This document shows positions 33,231 to 41,653 of a stretch of 64,000 nt of DNA, piece by piece; positions within the stretch are counted from its first letter, which is position 1; each line of letters begins with the position of its first letter. The position numbers and the translations under genes are program-made. The notes under the pieces were generated by a model. The model was not told the origin of the DNA. It saw nothing but the letters and a program-made list of their open reading frames with translations, and made no database searches. The stretch is taken from positions 2,728,001 through 2,792,000 of the forward strand of contig CAJFCV020000001.1 of assembly GCA_904066235.2 (NCBI GenBank), written 5' to 3'. This DNA is from Bursaphelenchus xylophilus. Lineage: Eukaryota; Nematoda; Chromadorea; Rhabditida; Aphelenchoididae.

Positions 33231-33553
33231 TTTAGGAATAATCTCGACGCTTCAAGTAGTGCAGGAATAATTAAGGCAGCAAATGGAAGACCGGCTCCTT
33301 TCTGAAGATGTTTAAGCCCCGAGGCGGTAGACCTTTTTCGACTCAATTCGCGAATAAAGGTAGCGTATGGCAACAACTTTTTCCTTTGGTGGGGAGTTAA
33401 ATGGATGTTCCCTTGAACAAGATTATAACAGATCTCCACAATTGCTTGGACTTGTTCTGGAGAGCAAGAACTTAAAAACAATTTTCGACTTTCAGGACTC
33501 TTGAACGACGCCAATTTTTTTAGAAACAAGACATGCTTTTGAATAAGCTTCAT
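33227..33553 (-). CDS. Small conserved Polinton protein with hydrophobic C-terminus (108 aa)
   Basis: A single exon. The pattern KLASFKSPESRKLFLSS, IVEICYNLVQGNIHLTP and KKLLPYATFIRELSRKR, then a Gly-containing hydrophobic tail (GAGLPFAALIIPALLEA), matches a small protein often seen beside Polinton capsid genes. A Gly-rich break before the hydrophobic tail could be a protease cleavage point that frees a membrane-active peptide, by analogy with adenovirus minor proteins; this is inference. A TATAAATA box (minus strand, 33582-33589) lies 29 nt before the ATG. Confidence 0.65.
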   Translation of the reverse strand: MKLIQKHVLFLKKLASFKSPESRKLFLSSCSPEQVQAIVEICYNLVQGNIHLTPHQRKKLLPYATFIRELSRKRSTASGLKHLQKGAGLPFAALIIPALLEASRLFLK

Positions 33554-33584
33554 AAACTAGATTTTTGGTTGTTCTCTTTGCTAT

Positions 33585-34214
33585 TTATACTTTGTACACC
33601 ACCATGGAGTCTGTCGAAAAAATGTTTGTACGTAGTCTCAAATCAACAGGTGTCTTTGGATGTAGATCGATTAAAAGATAGCCGAATTGTTCCTTTGTTG
33701 CATCACGATATGCTTCCATAAATCCCTTTTTACCGGGGAAAATTTGTGAGCCTAGTGTTCGTACTTGAAGTTCAGCGTTCGGAGCTCTCATTAAAATGAT
33801 ATATTGGGAATTTATGCGTGGAACACGGAGTTTTGGTTCGAAAATTGATTGACTCAATGTAATCACACCCAAGTTTTGATGATGCGCCTTCTTTGTGTAA
33901 AGCTCTGTGAGGTACTGAGGGTCTATCGATGTAATCAGGTCGTCCAACACAAGGAGCAAAGGTTTTTTTGAATTTTTTATTAGCTCATCATCCGGGAGTC
34001 CTGAAACAACTTTAATTCCCTGTTTTGCTAGATGTGTAACATGTTCTCCAAACTCTCCATAACAATAAACCACATCCTTTGGCGGGGGATCAAAAATTTT
34101 ACGCGCATTTTCTATAATTTGGAGCATTAAGGACGTCTTTCCGCTGCCTGAAGAACCTCCTAATAAAAGACCAGATGGTAGGTGAAGTTTCAACTCCGTA
34201 GCAGAGAAAGCCAT
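33585..34214 (-). CDS. FtsK/HerA-type genome-packaging ATPase of the Polinton
   Basis: A single exon of 209 aa. Walker A GGSSGSGKTSL is at residues 19-29, Walker B LLLVLDDL near 85-92 and a TLSQSIF sensor-like segment near 119-125; an Arg-containing MRAPN follows. Length and order fit the A32-like packaging ATPases of Polintons, adintoviruses and virophages, which pump the genome into preformed capsids. It is transcribed as a block with the basic protein and protease genes downstream. The promoter may be shared divergently with the gene at 34289, through the AAGTATTTAAGACAG stretch in between. Confidence 0.9.
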   Translation of the reverse strand: MAFSATELKLHLPSGLLLGGSSGSGKTSLMLQIIENARKIFDPPPKDVVYCYGEFGEHVTHLAKQGIKVVSGLPDDELIKNSKKPLLLVLDDLITSIDPQYLTELYTKKAHHQNLGVITLSQSIFEPKLRVPRINSQYIILMRAPNAELQVRTLGSQIFPGKKGFMEAYRDATKEQFGYLLIDLHPKTPVDLRLRTNIFSTDSMVVYKV

Positions 34215-34288
34215 TGTTTAGCCCGAAATACAAAAATTTTTCTGTCTTAAATACTTTTTCTGCTCCGTCTAACGCTCGTTTCTTCAAA

Positions 34289-34686
34289 ATGTCTCTGAGA
34301 ATTCAAGATTTCTTGAGGACCAATTGTACGTGTCCCAACAACTTTGACTGTTATCGTCCTTTTGGGTAATTTTTTGCATTAATGATTTTTTAAAATGTCC
34401 TTTTTAAGGTATCTGGAACCCCTTATATGCTTGGATTCTAATTATAATGTTGGAAAGACGCTCGATGAAAATTGTTTCTTGAACTTCTCCATCAAATTCT
34501 GGCCCTTGGCTAGCTTAATCCTTGGAATAGTTGCTTTCTTCTTCACTGTAAGATCAAATTCAATATATCATTTTATACCGATTTTAGCTTCTAATCCTCA
34601 TTTGCTCAGGATTAATTGGGGTCCGTGTGAACAAATGTTGTCAATGTCGTAGCAAGGTCATTGAGGAGATCGATATCAACGAATAA
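34289..34686 (+). CDS. Small Cys-rich single-pass membrane protein (104 aa)
   Basis: Exons 34289-34365, 34409-34547 and 34588-34686 join in phase with introns of 43 and 40 nt. The head has five cysteines in a short ectodomain-like part (NCTCPNNFDCYRPFG; a Cys pair further on), then a long hydrophobic span (FWPLASLILGIVAFFFTLL, continuing hydrophobic across the exon junction) and a Cys-rich cytoplasmic-type tail (CCQCR) with acidic end. The architecture is that of a small virion or envelope-type membrane protein; no family is recognised. It lies between the packaging ATPase and the capsid genes. Confidence 0.65.
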
Positions 34687-34822
34687 AACATTGTGGGTTT
34701 TTAAAAAAATATTGTTGTGTCCAAAACAAAATGTTAATCATCAATAAAAATTTTTGTAATCACTAGACTTTTGATTCTGGTTTTGTCATAGATCTTACAG
34801 TTGAGGTGCAAGCAGATAAAAG

Positions 34823-34830
34823 TATAAATA
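34823..34830 (+). promoter_or_regulatory. TATA box of the 34861 gene
   Basis: TATAAATA, 31 nt before the start codon. Confidence 0.5.
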
Positions 34831-34860
34831 CGTATGTTTTGACTTATTTGGACACTAGAT

Positions 34861-35322
34861 ATGGTTCTTGTACCCTTTGACTCTTCGAAAATAGTCGACT
34901 TTTCGCCTCAGGGCAAGACTCAATACGGTAGAAGTTTTCAATATGGTTCTGGATTTTCTTCATCTCCCTTTTATGCGGGAAAAATGTTTCATCGCGGGAT
35001 GGGAAGAATACACAGAGGGCATGGCTTAGGATCAGTTCTTGGTAATGTGTGGCGTTATTTTGCTCCTGTCTTGAAAGCTGCGGGGCAGAGTTTGGGAAAA
35101 GAAGCCTTGGAAACGGGGAGTCGTATTCTCGGAGATATGGCTCAACCACAGAGTGAAGATTTGAAGACCATAATGGTTCGCAACACCTCACAAGGAGCTC
35201 GGAATTTGTTGCGCAAGGCTTCAAATAAATATTTGCATAAAGGGGAGGGAAGGAAACGAAAGGCATCAGGGCGCAAAGGAATGATAAAGAAGAAAAGGAC
35301 CGATGTGTTTGGCATGTACTAA
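34861..35322 (+). CDS. Conserved Polinton minor virion-type protein (153 aa)
   Basis: Single exon. The Gly/Tyr/Ser-rich N-terminus (QYGSGFSSSPFYAGKMF, HRGMGRIHRGHGLG) is followed by an amphipathic segment LGNVWRYFAPVLKAAGQSLG and KEALETGSRILGDMA, then a very basic tail (GRKRKASGRKGMIKKKR). The order Gly-rich head, F-R-LK-AG helix and basic tail is shared by a protein family found beside Polinton major capsid genes. The basic tail suggests genome contact inside the capsid. The gene ends 44 bp before the major capsid start. Confidence 0.65.
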   Translation: MVLVPFDSSKIVDFSPQGKTQYGRSFQYGSGFSSSPFYAGKMFHRGMGRIHRGHGLGSVLGNVWRYFAPVLKAAGQSLGKEALETGSRILGDMAQPQSEDLKTIMVRNTSQGARNLLRKASNKYLHKGEGRKRKASGRKGMIKKKRTDVFGMY

Positions 35323-35326
35323 ACAG

Positions 35327-35334
35327 TATATAAA
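35327..35334 (+). promoter_or_regulatory. TATA box of the major capsid gene
   Basis: TATATAAA, 33 nt before the ATG at 35367. Confidence 0.55.
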
Positions 35335-35366
35335 GGAACATTAGGCCTTACTGCTTCATTATTAAC

Positions 35367-36683
35367 ATGTCGTTTAAGAAGATTGATGCTCGAAGTGAAG
35401 AGAGTGTTTCGTCATCTCTCGATGTTTTCAATGTCCCCGAAACAAATATATCAGCGTCTCATTCCCAATTTAGTGAATATTTAACCCTAAACCCAATTTC
35501 TGAAACTCCTTACCAATTTAAAGTAATGCCTGGAAGCTCTTTTGTTGATTTGACAAAAACTTTTCTTATGACATCGATGAAAATGCAAAAATCATCAGAT
35601 AATGGTCAAACTTGGATAAATATTGAAGCCAATGATAAGGTCGCTCCTATCCAAGGCATTGGGGCAACCTTTATTCAAAATATGAGACTACTAATAAACG
35701 GCCAGGAGGTTTACCATTCAAATTCTTTACAAAGCTGGAGAACCTACTTTGACCTTTTGCTTAATTTCCCCTCAACTGCCAGTCAAACTTATCTCTCCTC
35801 TCTGGGATGGTATGATAGTGTAAAATTTAACGATGAAACGGACTCGGGGTTCCAAAAGCGCCGCGCAATGTTTGTGGGAGGACAGGAAGCGCACTTTGTA
35901 ACAAGGCTTTTCTGCGAGCTCGCAAATGTTCCAAAATTAATGCTTAATCACACGGATCTTGTGTTGGAGATTACGCCTGCAAAGAATTTGTTTTGTATTG
36001 AGAGTAATGTGACAAATCAAGCAACGCAGTTCCGTCTTACCATAACCTCCTGTAAATTATATGTGAAAACTGTGGATTTAAACGATGGTGTGGGAATGGG
36101 ATTTGCCAATACTTTAATTAAAAATCCCGCAATCTATCCAATCAGGAAAACGGATTTGAAATCCTTTTTCATTTCTCAAGGCAGACAAGAATATGTTACA
36201 ACCTTAAGTACAGACCAGGTCCCTCGGAGGGTTGTTTTTGGTTTAACAAATCACCCTGATGTCCAAGACTCTTCGAAAAAGTCTCCCTTTAATTTTGTAC
36301 ACAGTGACCTAAGATCCGTTACTCTCTCTGCTAATGGTCAACAATTCCCTTGCATCCCTTATGAAATGGATTTTACAAAAGATAATTTTATTAGGGCCTA
36401 TCATGATTTTAATGAGGCTTTGGGTTTCGCATTTACCGATTATTCATGCACTATCGATAGGGAAATGTACAAAAAGGGTTTTACGATCTTTGTCTTGAAT
36501 ATGACAACAACCTTAGAAGATGACAACTGCATGGACTTGATCAGAAACGGACCTGTTTCGTTAAGACTTGCTTTTAACACTCCCGTCGGGGAATCAGGTC
36601 TTAGCCTGATTGCTATGATCGAATATGACGCCACAATGCTTGTCGATAATAACCGAAACGTTCAAATGTCCTACAGCGTATAA
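35367..36683 (+). CDS. Polinton major capsid protein (double jelly-roll)
   Basis: A single exon of 438 aa, no introns. The N-terminal part has the Polinton MCP signature: SLDVFNVPETNISASHSQF, then an ISETPYQFKVMPGSSFVDLT strand pair, FIQNMRLLINGQEVYHSN, then the double jelly-roll continues with KRRAMFVGGQEAHFVTRLF and LMLNHTDLVLEI. The C-terminal barrel includes ITSCKLYVKTVDLNDG and ends LIAMIEYDATMLVDNNRNV. The protein forms pseudo-hexameric capsomers in this virus lineage. The frame is fully open and no residue loss is apparent, so the capsid gene looks functional. Confidence 0.9.
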   Translation: MSFKKIDARSEESVSSSLDVFNVPETNISASHSQFSEYLTLNPISETPYQFKVMPGSSFVDLTKTFLMTSMKMQKSSDNGQTWINIEANDKVAPIQGIGATFIQNMRLLINGQEVYHSNSLQSWRTYFDLLLNFPSTASQTYLSSLGWYDSVKFNDETDSGFQKRRAMFVGGQEAHFVTRLFCELANVPKLMLNHTDLVLEITPAKNLFCIESNVTNQATQFRLTITSCKLYVKTVDLNDGVGMGFANTLIKNPAIYPIRKTDLKSFFISQGRQEYVTTLSTDQVPRRVVFGLTNHPDVQDSSKKSPFNFVHSDLRSVTLSANGQQFPCIPYEMDFTKDNFIRAYHDFNEALGFAFTDYSCTIDREMYKKGFTIFVLNMTTTLEDDNCMDLIRNGPVSLRLAFNTPVGESGLSLIAMIEYDATMLVDNNRNVQMSYSV

Positions 36684-36903
36684 AAAATAGAAAATGTTAG
36701 TTTGAAAATCCCTCGGAATTGGCAACAAAACTTTTTTATGGCATTGTGTCTTTTTACCGCAAAAAAAAAAATACAAAGAAAAAAATGTCGAGAAATAAAA
36801 AATGTTTTTTTTTTTTTTGTTGTCGCGATTCATTCGGTTATCTTATAATTGTATTATTTTTCAGTGAAACATACTCTGGTCGACACCGGATACTGAGCGC
36901 TTC

Positions 36904-37226
36904 ATGAGTACCCGTATGGTATGCTGTTTTCGACATTTTTATTCTGTTTTCAGATCAAGTTCAAGGGGGATTTAAATGGCTCCTGTGGTATTTCGGGTCC
37001 TTGTGAAGAAGATGAAGACTGTATGTCTTTTGCCCAAAGACCGAATTTGGCAATAACATGTTTGCCGAAAAATTTTGAAGGATTGGATACGCTGGTTTCG
37101 AAGAATAACAATTTGGTGATCGTAATCTGGGTGCTGCTAGCTGTTATCGTGATCCTCATCCTTTTCAATTTTTACATTTTTTATCGAAGAAGGGGAAGTC
37201 ATAAGAGACTCTCCGAGGATATCTGA
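36904..37226 (+). CDS. Small membrane protein with Cys-rich ectodomain (95 aa)
   Basis: Exons 36904-36918 and 36954-37226 splice in phase with a 35 nt intron (GTATGC / TTTCAG). The ectodomain has paired cysteines (GSCGISGPCEEDEDC) and a further Cys, then a single hydrophobic span (LVIVIWVLLAVIVILILFNF) and a basic tail (YRRRGSHKR). This is type III or I single-pass topology. It lies directly after the major capsid gene, and with the 34289 gene forms a second Cys-rich membrane protein in the element. Family unknown; a role in membrane contact is only inferred. The first exon is short, so the start is less certain. Confidence 0.55.
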
Positions 37227-37486
37227 AAATGCATATCTATCTCTCTTTTTTCATTTGTTATGGATAAAAATTTTATATGAATTGATCTCGGTTATTTCTT
37301 CGTTGAATCTGTTGGAACTTTACGCAACATTTAATCTTGACGGTTTTTTTTTTTGAATAAACGAATAAATGGGAGGGTTTTAGCATTCCGTGGAAAGATT
37401 GCGATGCACGTCAAGATTTTGCGCTCAAAGGGTTATCTTTCAACACATAAGTTGGCGTTCTGTTACCTCTTATGAAAGAGCCTGAA
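37227..37486. other. Short spacer before tandem repeats
   Basis: AT-rich DNA including TTTTTGAATAAACGAATAAA (37350), which matches the inner edge of the terminal repeats. No gene. Confidence 0.4.
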
Positions 37487-37850
37487 AATCACTCTTAATG
37501 AAGGTTTCTTTGGACGGGGTCAGACGAAAGGCGAAATATTGTGTAAAATGACCCGCTTATGAAAGTGTCCAAAAAATCACTCTTAATGAAAGGTGGAATA
37601 TTGTGTAAAATGACCCGCTTATGAAAGTGTCCAAAAATCACTCTTAATGAAAGGCGAAATATTGTGTAAAATGACCCGCTTATGAAAGTGTCCAAAAATC
37701 ACTCTTAATGAAAGTTTCTTTGGACGGGGTCAGACGAAAGGCGAAATATTGTGTAAAATGACCCGCTTATGAAAGTGTCCAAAAATCGCTCTTAATGAAG
37801 GTTTCTTTGGACGGGGTCAGACGAAAGGCGAAATATTGCGTAAAATGAAG
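37487..37850. repeat. Tandem repeat near the right part of the Polinton
   Basis: About five units of the text CACTCTTAATGAAAG, GCGAAATATTGTGTAAAATG, ACCCGCTTATGAAAGTGTCC, with a variable block GTTTCTTTGGACGGGGTCAG in some units. Unit length is about 60 or 85 bp. Open frames are by-products of the repeat. Confidence 0.75.
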
Positions 37851-38400
37851 AGATTTTCCATCTTGAAAACTGACTCATTGGATTTTTTTCGTTTAGGTTC
37901 AGAAAATCCATCTTGTTCCAGAATATGTTTTCAACAAACTTCAAACAGGGGCGAGGGAAAACTCTTGGAGAAATCGGCAAAGTTGTTAAAAAAAAAAAAT
38001 TTTTTTTTTTTTTTAGACGTTGTTAGTTTAGGCTTGAAGCAGATAGAAGACGATTGAATTGTTATATGAAACATGTATGGTGAGGTTAAGTAGGAGTCCA
38101 GCTTCAAATTTCTAGTACCCTGATGTACATTGATGCCAAATGACACATTTCTATCAACAATCACAAAAAGTTACACCCAATTTTTAAAGTGGTGATATAA
38201 TTATGACCCACATGTATGCAATAAATCTATTCTACTCCATCTTCCAGGTGATCAGGTTATCTTTGGAGCAAAAAATTATCTTTGAGCTACAGAATCCAAA
38301 AAATTTTTTTTTTTTTTTTCATTGCTTGAACACTTTTGTTCTATCTTTTCTTGATGTGCGTCGTTATGTTTATTCTTTATCAAAAAAAAAAAAAAATGAT
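37851..38400. other. Polinton spacer with long A and T runs
   Basis: Contains several homopolymer runs of more than 10 (about 37990, 38300, 38385). Small frames have no support. No gene recognised. Confidence 0.4.
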
Positions 38401-38402
38401 TT

Positions 38403-38760
38403 GTGGCCCTAAAGAGGGCCGTTTGGGGTCATTTGAAAAGGCTCGGGCGGGGGGCTCTGGAACTGGCTCTGGCGGGGGCTCTGGAACTGGCTCTGGAACT
38501 GGCTTCTGGCGGGGCCCTAAAGAGGGCCGATTGGGTGGCCCTAAAGAGGGCCGTTTGGGGTCACATTCATGGATGCCCTTTAAGGGCATCCATGAATCCT
38601 TTCATTGGACCGGGGGTCCACCCCGTCTACTGTTTCGAGTGTCTGCTCGAAACAGCGACGGAGTTCTTCCGCCGCCTCCTTGGAAGCCTGTGAGGCTTCG
38701 CCATATATAATGGCATAATAAGCTTTATAAAAGTTTCGGCTTATTTGAAGCCGAAACTCC
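38403..38760. repeat. Cluster of hairpins and GGCTCTGGAACT repeats
   Basis: GCCCTAAAGAGGGCCGTTTG recurs three times (about 38407, 38514 and 38540), between them GGCTCTGGAACTGGCTCTGG units. Then come successive hairpins: GGATGCCC TTTAA GGGCATCC, TGTTTCGAG with CTCGAAACA, and a CGGCTTATTT / AAGCCG pair. Part of the region is also the 3' end of the minus-strand gene at 38580-38936. The structures could be replication, packaging or RNA-level signals. Confidence 0.6.
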
Positions 38761-38936
38761 TCCAAGGTTGAGCACCCTGGGAAATCCGCCACGAGGCGCG
38801 CACTGAGGTGCGCTAACTAAAAAAAAACAGAAAATTAAAAAAATAAAAGAAAAAAATAAAAAAAAAAAATGAAGCTTACTTCGGTTTCGTCCTCGGAGAG
38901 GGACATTGAATTAAACTCTTCACACAGTTTTTCCAT
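38580..38936 (-). CDS. Polinton right-end protein, unknown (97 aa)
   Basis: Exons 38880-38936 and 38580-38816 on the minus strand join in phase across a 63 nt intron made of A/T runs (GTAAGC / TTTTTAG). The N-terminal part is acidic (EEFNSMSLSEDETE) and the second exon is a helix-rich sequence with ADFPGCSTLEEFR, a Tyr-rich YKAYYAII stretch and CFEQTLETVDG. No family recognised. The stop lies in the hairpin cluster. It is the last gene before the right TIR, and its reading direction is inward. Splice borders support it; expression is unknown. Confidence 0.5.
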
Positions 38937-38974
38937 TTCACTAAAAAAATTTTTTTTAATTTTTCGGCAAAATG

Positions 38975-39065
38975 ATTCTAGTCGCGACATAAAGTGCATG
39001 TCGCTAGTGCAAAAAACAGGGAATTGCCGCGACTAGCGACATGCACTTTAATGAAAATGTCTTAA
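38975..39065. repeat. Fragment of a host MITE nested in the Polinton
   Basis: TAGTCGCGACATAAAGT and GTCGCTAGTGCAAAAAACAG, then GGAATTGCCGCGACTAGCG, match the (partly reversed) CGCGACATAAAGTCC family found at 56013 and 59130. Here the order is rearranged into a short inverted repeat. Confidence 0.6.
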
Positions 39066-39269
39066 TATCTTGTCTGAATATATAGGTCTTTTTGGAGGCG
39101 TGACCTATTGACCCCAAACGGCCCCGAAAATCCTGGAGATCTGTGACCTCTAAAGTTTATTGAAGGGTCATCAACTCTTATTCATGGGCCATACATACTC
39201 TTGATCTTTCCGCTTTTCCGGAAAAAAATCACAAACACATAAACTCTTTAACCTACCGCAACCTGTTGG
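39066..39269. repeat. Partial direct duplicate of inner TIR sequence
   Basis: AAAGTTTATTGAAGGGTCAT to ACCTACCGCAACCTG (about 39155-39265) repeats the text of the right TIR at 39350-39470. The rest is unassigned. Confidence 0.6.
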
Positions 39270-40072
39270 TTTTTGAATAAACGAATAAAAGTTATTGGAT
39301 TCTTAATCCTTTTGAAAAGGGTAAAAAATTATTTCATCATCATTGAGTCGAAAAGTTTATTGAAGAGTCATCAAATTTTATTGATGGACTTGATAGTCTT
39401 GATCCTTCCGCTTTTTCCGGAAAAAAATCACAGACATAAATCATAAACTCTTTAACCTACCGCAACCTCTAGGTTGCGCAACATTCATAACATCTCGGTT
39501 GCGGAACACCCCGCAACCTCTTGCCCTCCCGCAACCTCTAGGTTGCGCAACAACCCGCAATCCTCCTCCTTTCCCCACTTTCTCACCCTTTTTCAATTTT
39601 TTACCGCAAAATTCCCCTGACCTCTCTCCCCACTCTCCTCCAATCCCACACTCTCTCACCTTTTTCATTTTTTACCGCAATTTCATCGCGTCCTTTCAAT
39701 TACGACACCCGCGCATCTTTTTTGAAATTTGACCTCAAAATTCCCCTGACCTCTCTCCCCACTCTCCTCCAATCCCACACTCTCTCATCTTTTTCATTTT
39801 TTACCGCAATTTCATCGCGTCCTTTCAATTACGACACCCGCGCATCTTTTTTGAAATTTGACCGCAAAATTCCCCTGACCTCTCTCCCCACTCTCCTCCA
39901 ATCCCTCACTCTCTCACCTTTACAGTACTACCATACCATAAAAATTCCCTCACCTCTCTCCCCACTCTCCTCCAATCCCACACTCTCTCATTTACGGCAC
40001 CCCGCGCCGGCTCCTCCCCCCTTTTCCAGTGGATGCAAAATTTAGTGCCAGAAACTACCTCTTATTACTACT
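39270..40072. repeat. Polinton right terminal inverted repeat
   Basis: Inverse of 21521-22327. The outer part has CTCTCTCCCCACTCTCCTCC units at about 39627, 39755, 39883 and 39957; the inner part has GTTGCGCAAC palindromes and TGTCTG lies just outside. Small differences from the left copy are visible (for example CGCGCATC against GAGAGGGTG-type variants). Confidence 0.9.
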
Positions 40073-40200
40073 TGTCTGGAAAATAATGAGCACTTTGCCG
40101 ATCGTGTCGTTGAAGTGAAAAGCAGTTTGATTTTGTCGCAACATATTTTATTTTTTCCACGGCGATGCGACACTGCGATCGTTATTTTCCCGACAGACTT
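40073..40200. mobile_element. Right target duplication and remainder of the host MITE
   Basis: TGTCTG (40073-40078) then GAAAATAATGAGCACTTTGC through CCCGACAGACTT. Joined with 21508-21514 it restores a MITE copy of subfamily A. Confidence 0.85.
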
Positions 40201-41653
40201 AAAAAACGCATTTTGCAAAGCACTTTTTTGGTGCCGAGCCAACACCGCACATTGCAAAAATACCATTGCCGCCCAGTTATTGAGTAATCATCATTTTTTT
40301 CCATTTTTGAATGTTGCTCAGTTCTGAAGGATTATGTAGATTTGCGTTTGAAAATATGAGCAATATATTATTGATCGTTTTTGGTACTCTGGACTTTATG
40401 ATATCAAAAATGGGAAATTTATAAAATAACTTTTATTGGAAATTGCTAAACAAAAGGCAAGATAAAGGTTGAGAAACGTGACTACTGCTCGGGGCTAGAA
40501 GTCCTGATAATTTCAGGACTGTGCGGTTTTTTCGGGTTGAAAATTGCAAAAAATGCTTTGTACAGTGCATTTTTGATTTTTTGCTTTATGTCGCCCGCAA
40601 ATCCCATTTTTCGCAACAAAAAGTCTTTTTTTACAAGGAAAGTACTTTTATGGGGGCTTCTACTTTTCGACGGGACATATCTTAAAAAATCCGAAATATT
40701 GTGCTGATCAAGGATATGTAAAAATTAGCTGCCCAATTTTGGTTTTTAGGGATGAAAAATCAATCGCAATTTGACCTAAAGTCCTATTTCAACCCCTTTT
40801 CGCCAAATTTTCCACATCGTTACAAAATTTTATTTTAGCTTAAAATGATGTTTCTTGAGTTTCTAAGGCGGAATAGATCAGTCTTGGCACAAAAATTTAG
40901 TTTTTAGAACTTGTTATTTGTTAAGGCAGGCAAAATTCGGGCCGCGATAAGTCCCCTGGACTTTTTGCAGCGAGCAGTATTTCCCTGTTTGTCTGGAGGC
41001 GTTTCGAATATTTTAATTGCGAATTATAGACAATTTTGATAACTTTTTGCTTTGGTTGCTATTAGTCTGTCGGAAAAATAACGACCGCTCTGTCGAATCG
41101 AAAATCGCATCGCCGCCGAAAAAGCGAATTCTGTCGCAAAATTGAACCGCTTTTCACTTCGCGATCGGCGCAGCGACGTTGCGCTCAGCATTTTCCCGAC
41201 AGACTGATAACTACGAGTTAAGACAATTTTAAAGACCTTTTGCCTTTGCTACCACAAAAATTTCTATGGGAATACCAGCTGGTTGTTGCTTGTTTTTGAA
41301 CACAACCTCCTCCGAAACACAAGCCCTCGAGCCACGAGCACTCACAGATTTTCCAAAAAGAGACTCACAACAGTCCCCACTTCCACGAATAAACATATCA
41401 TTATTCCAAAAAAGATGTATTTATATTGCGCGTTCGCTATTTATTGAGTCAAAAACACTTGTTGGAACTTATTTTTGCATGTCTTTTGCAGGAATCAGAA
41501 CGGATCTAATGACGATATCCTGCAGTGTTCTCATGATTAGTGTAATATAACGTAAAGCACACAAAGGTCGTCTTGTTCGATCTTATCTTTGAAGAAGAAG
41601 CCTAATTTTGCGATTGGGACGTAAAACAGGGAAGAGGAGAGAAGACGAACATA
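40201..41653. other. Intergenic DNA between Polinton and transporter gene
   Basis: AT-rich DNA with a MITE copy (41062-41209), a GAAAGTACTTTTATGGG repeat (40642) and no supported gene. The small frame at 41266-41550 has no recognisable domain. Confidence 0.45.
41062..41209. mobile_element. MITE copy, subfamily A
   Basis: ATTAGTCTGTCGGAAAAATA to CCCGACAGACTGATA, complete. Confidence 0.75.

Larger units (their letters stand above)
21521..40072. mobile_element. Polinton/Maverick element, 18,552 bp, apparently full length
   Basis: The ends AGTAGTAATAAGAGGTAGTT (left) and its exact inverse (right) are flanked by a perfect 6 bp duplication, TGTCTG; removal restores a MITE terminus. Six-base duplications, 15-20 kb size and long TIRs are hallmarks of Polintons. 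The gene set confirms it: family B DNA polymerase, adenain-like protease, packaging ATPase, major capsid and penton-like proteins. Nearly all frames are open and the TIRs are highly similar, so insertion looks recent. Atypical: there is a TFIIB-like gene and no recognisable integrase. Introns of about 35-45 nt interrupt many genes. Gene strands alternate in blocks, as is usual for the group. Confidence 0.95.

Noticed and set aside
38336..38710. 124-codon GSGTGSGGG-rich frame
   Set aside because: Made of the GGCTCTGGAACT repeats and hairpins; the opposite strand has a spliced gene overlapping its 3' part.
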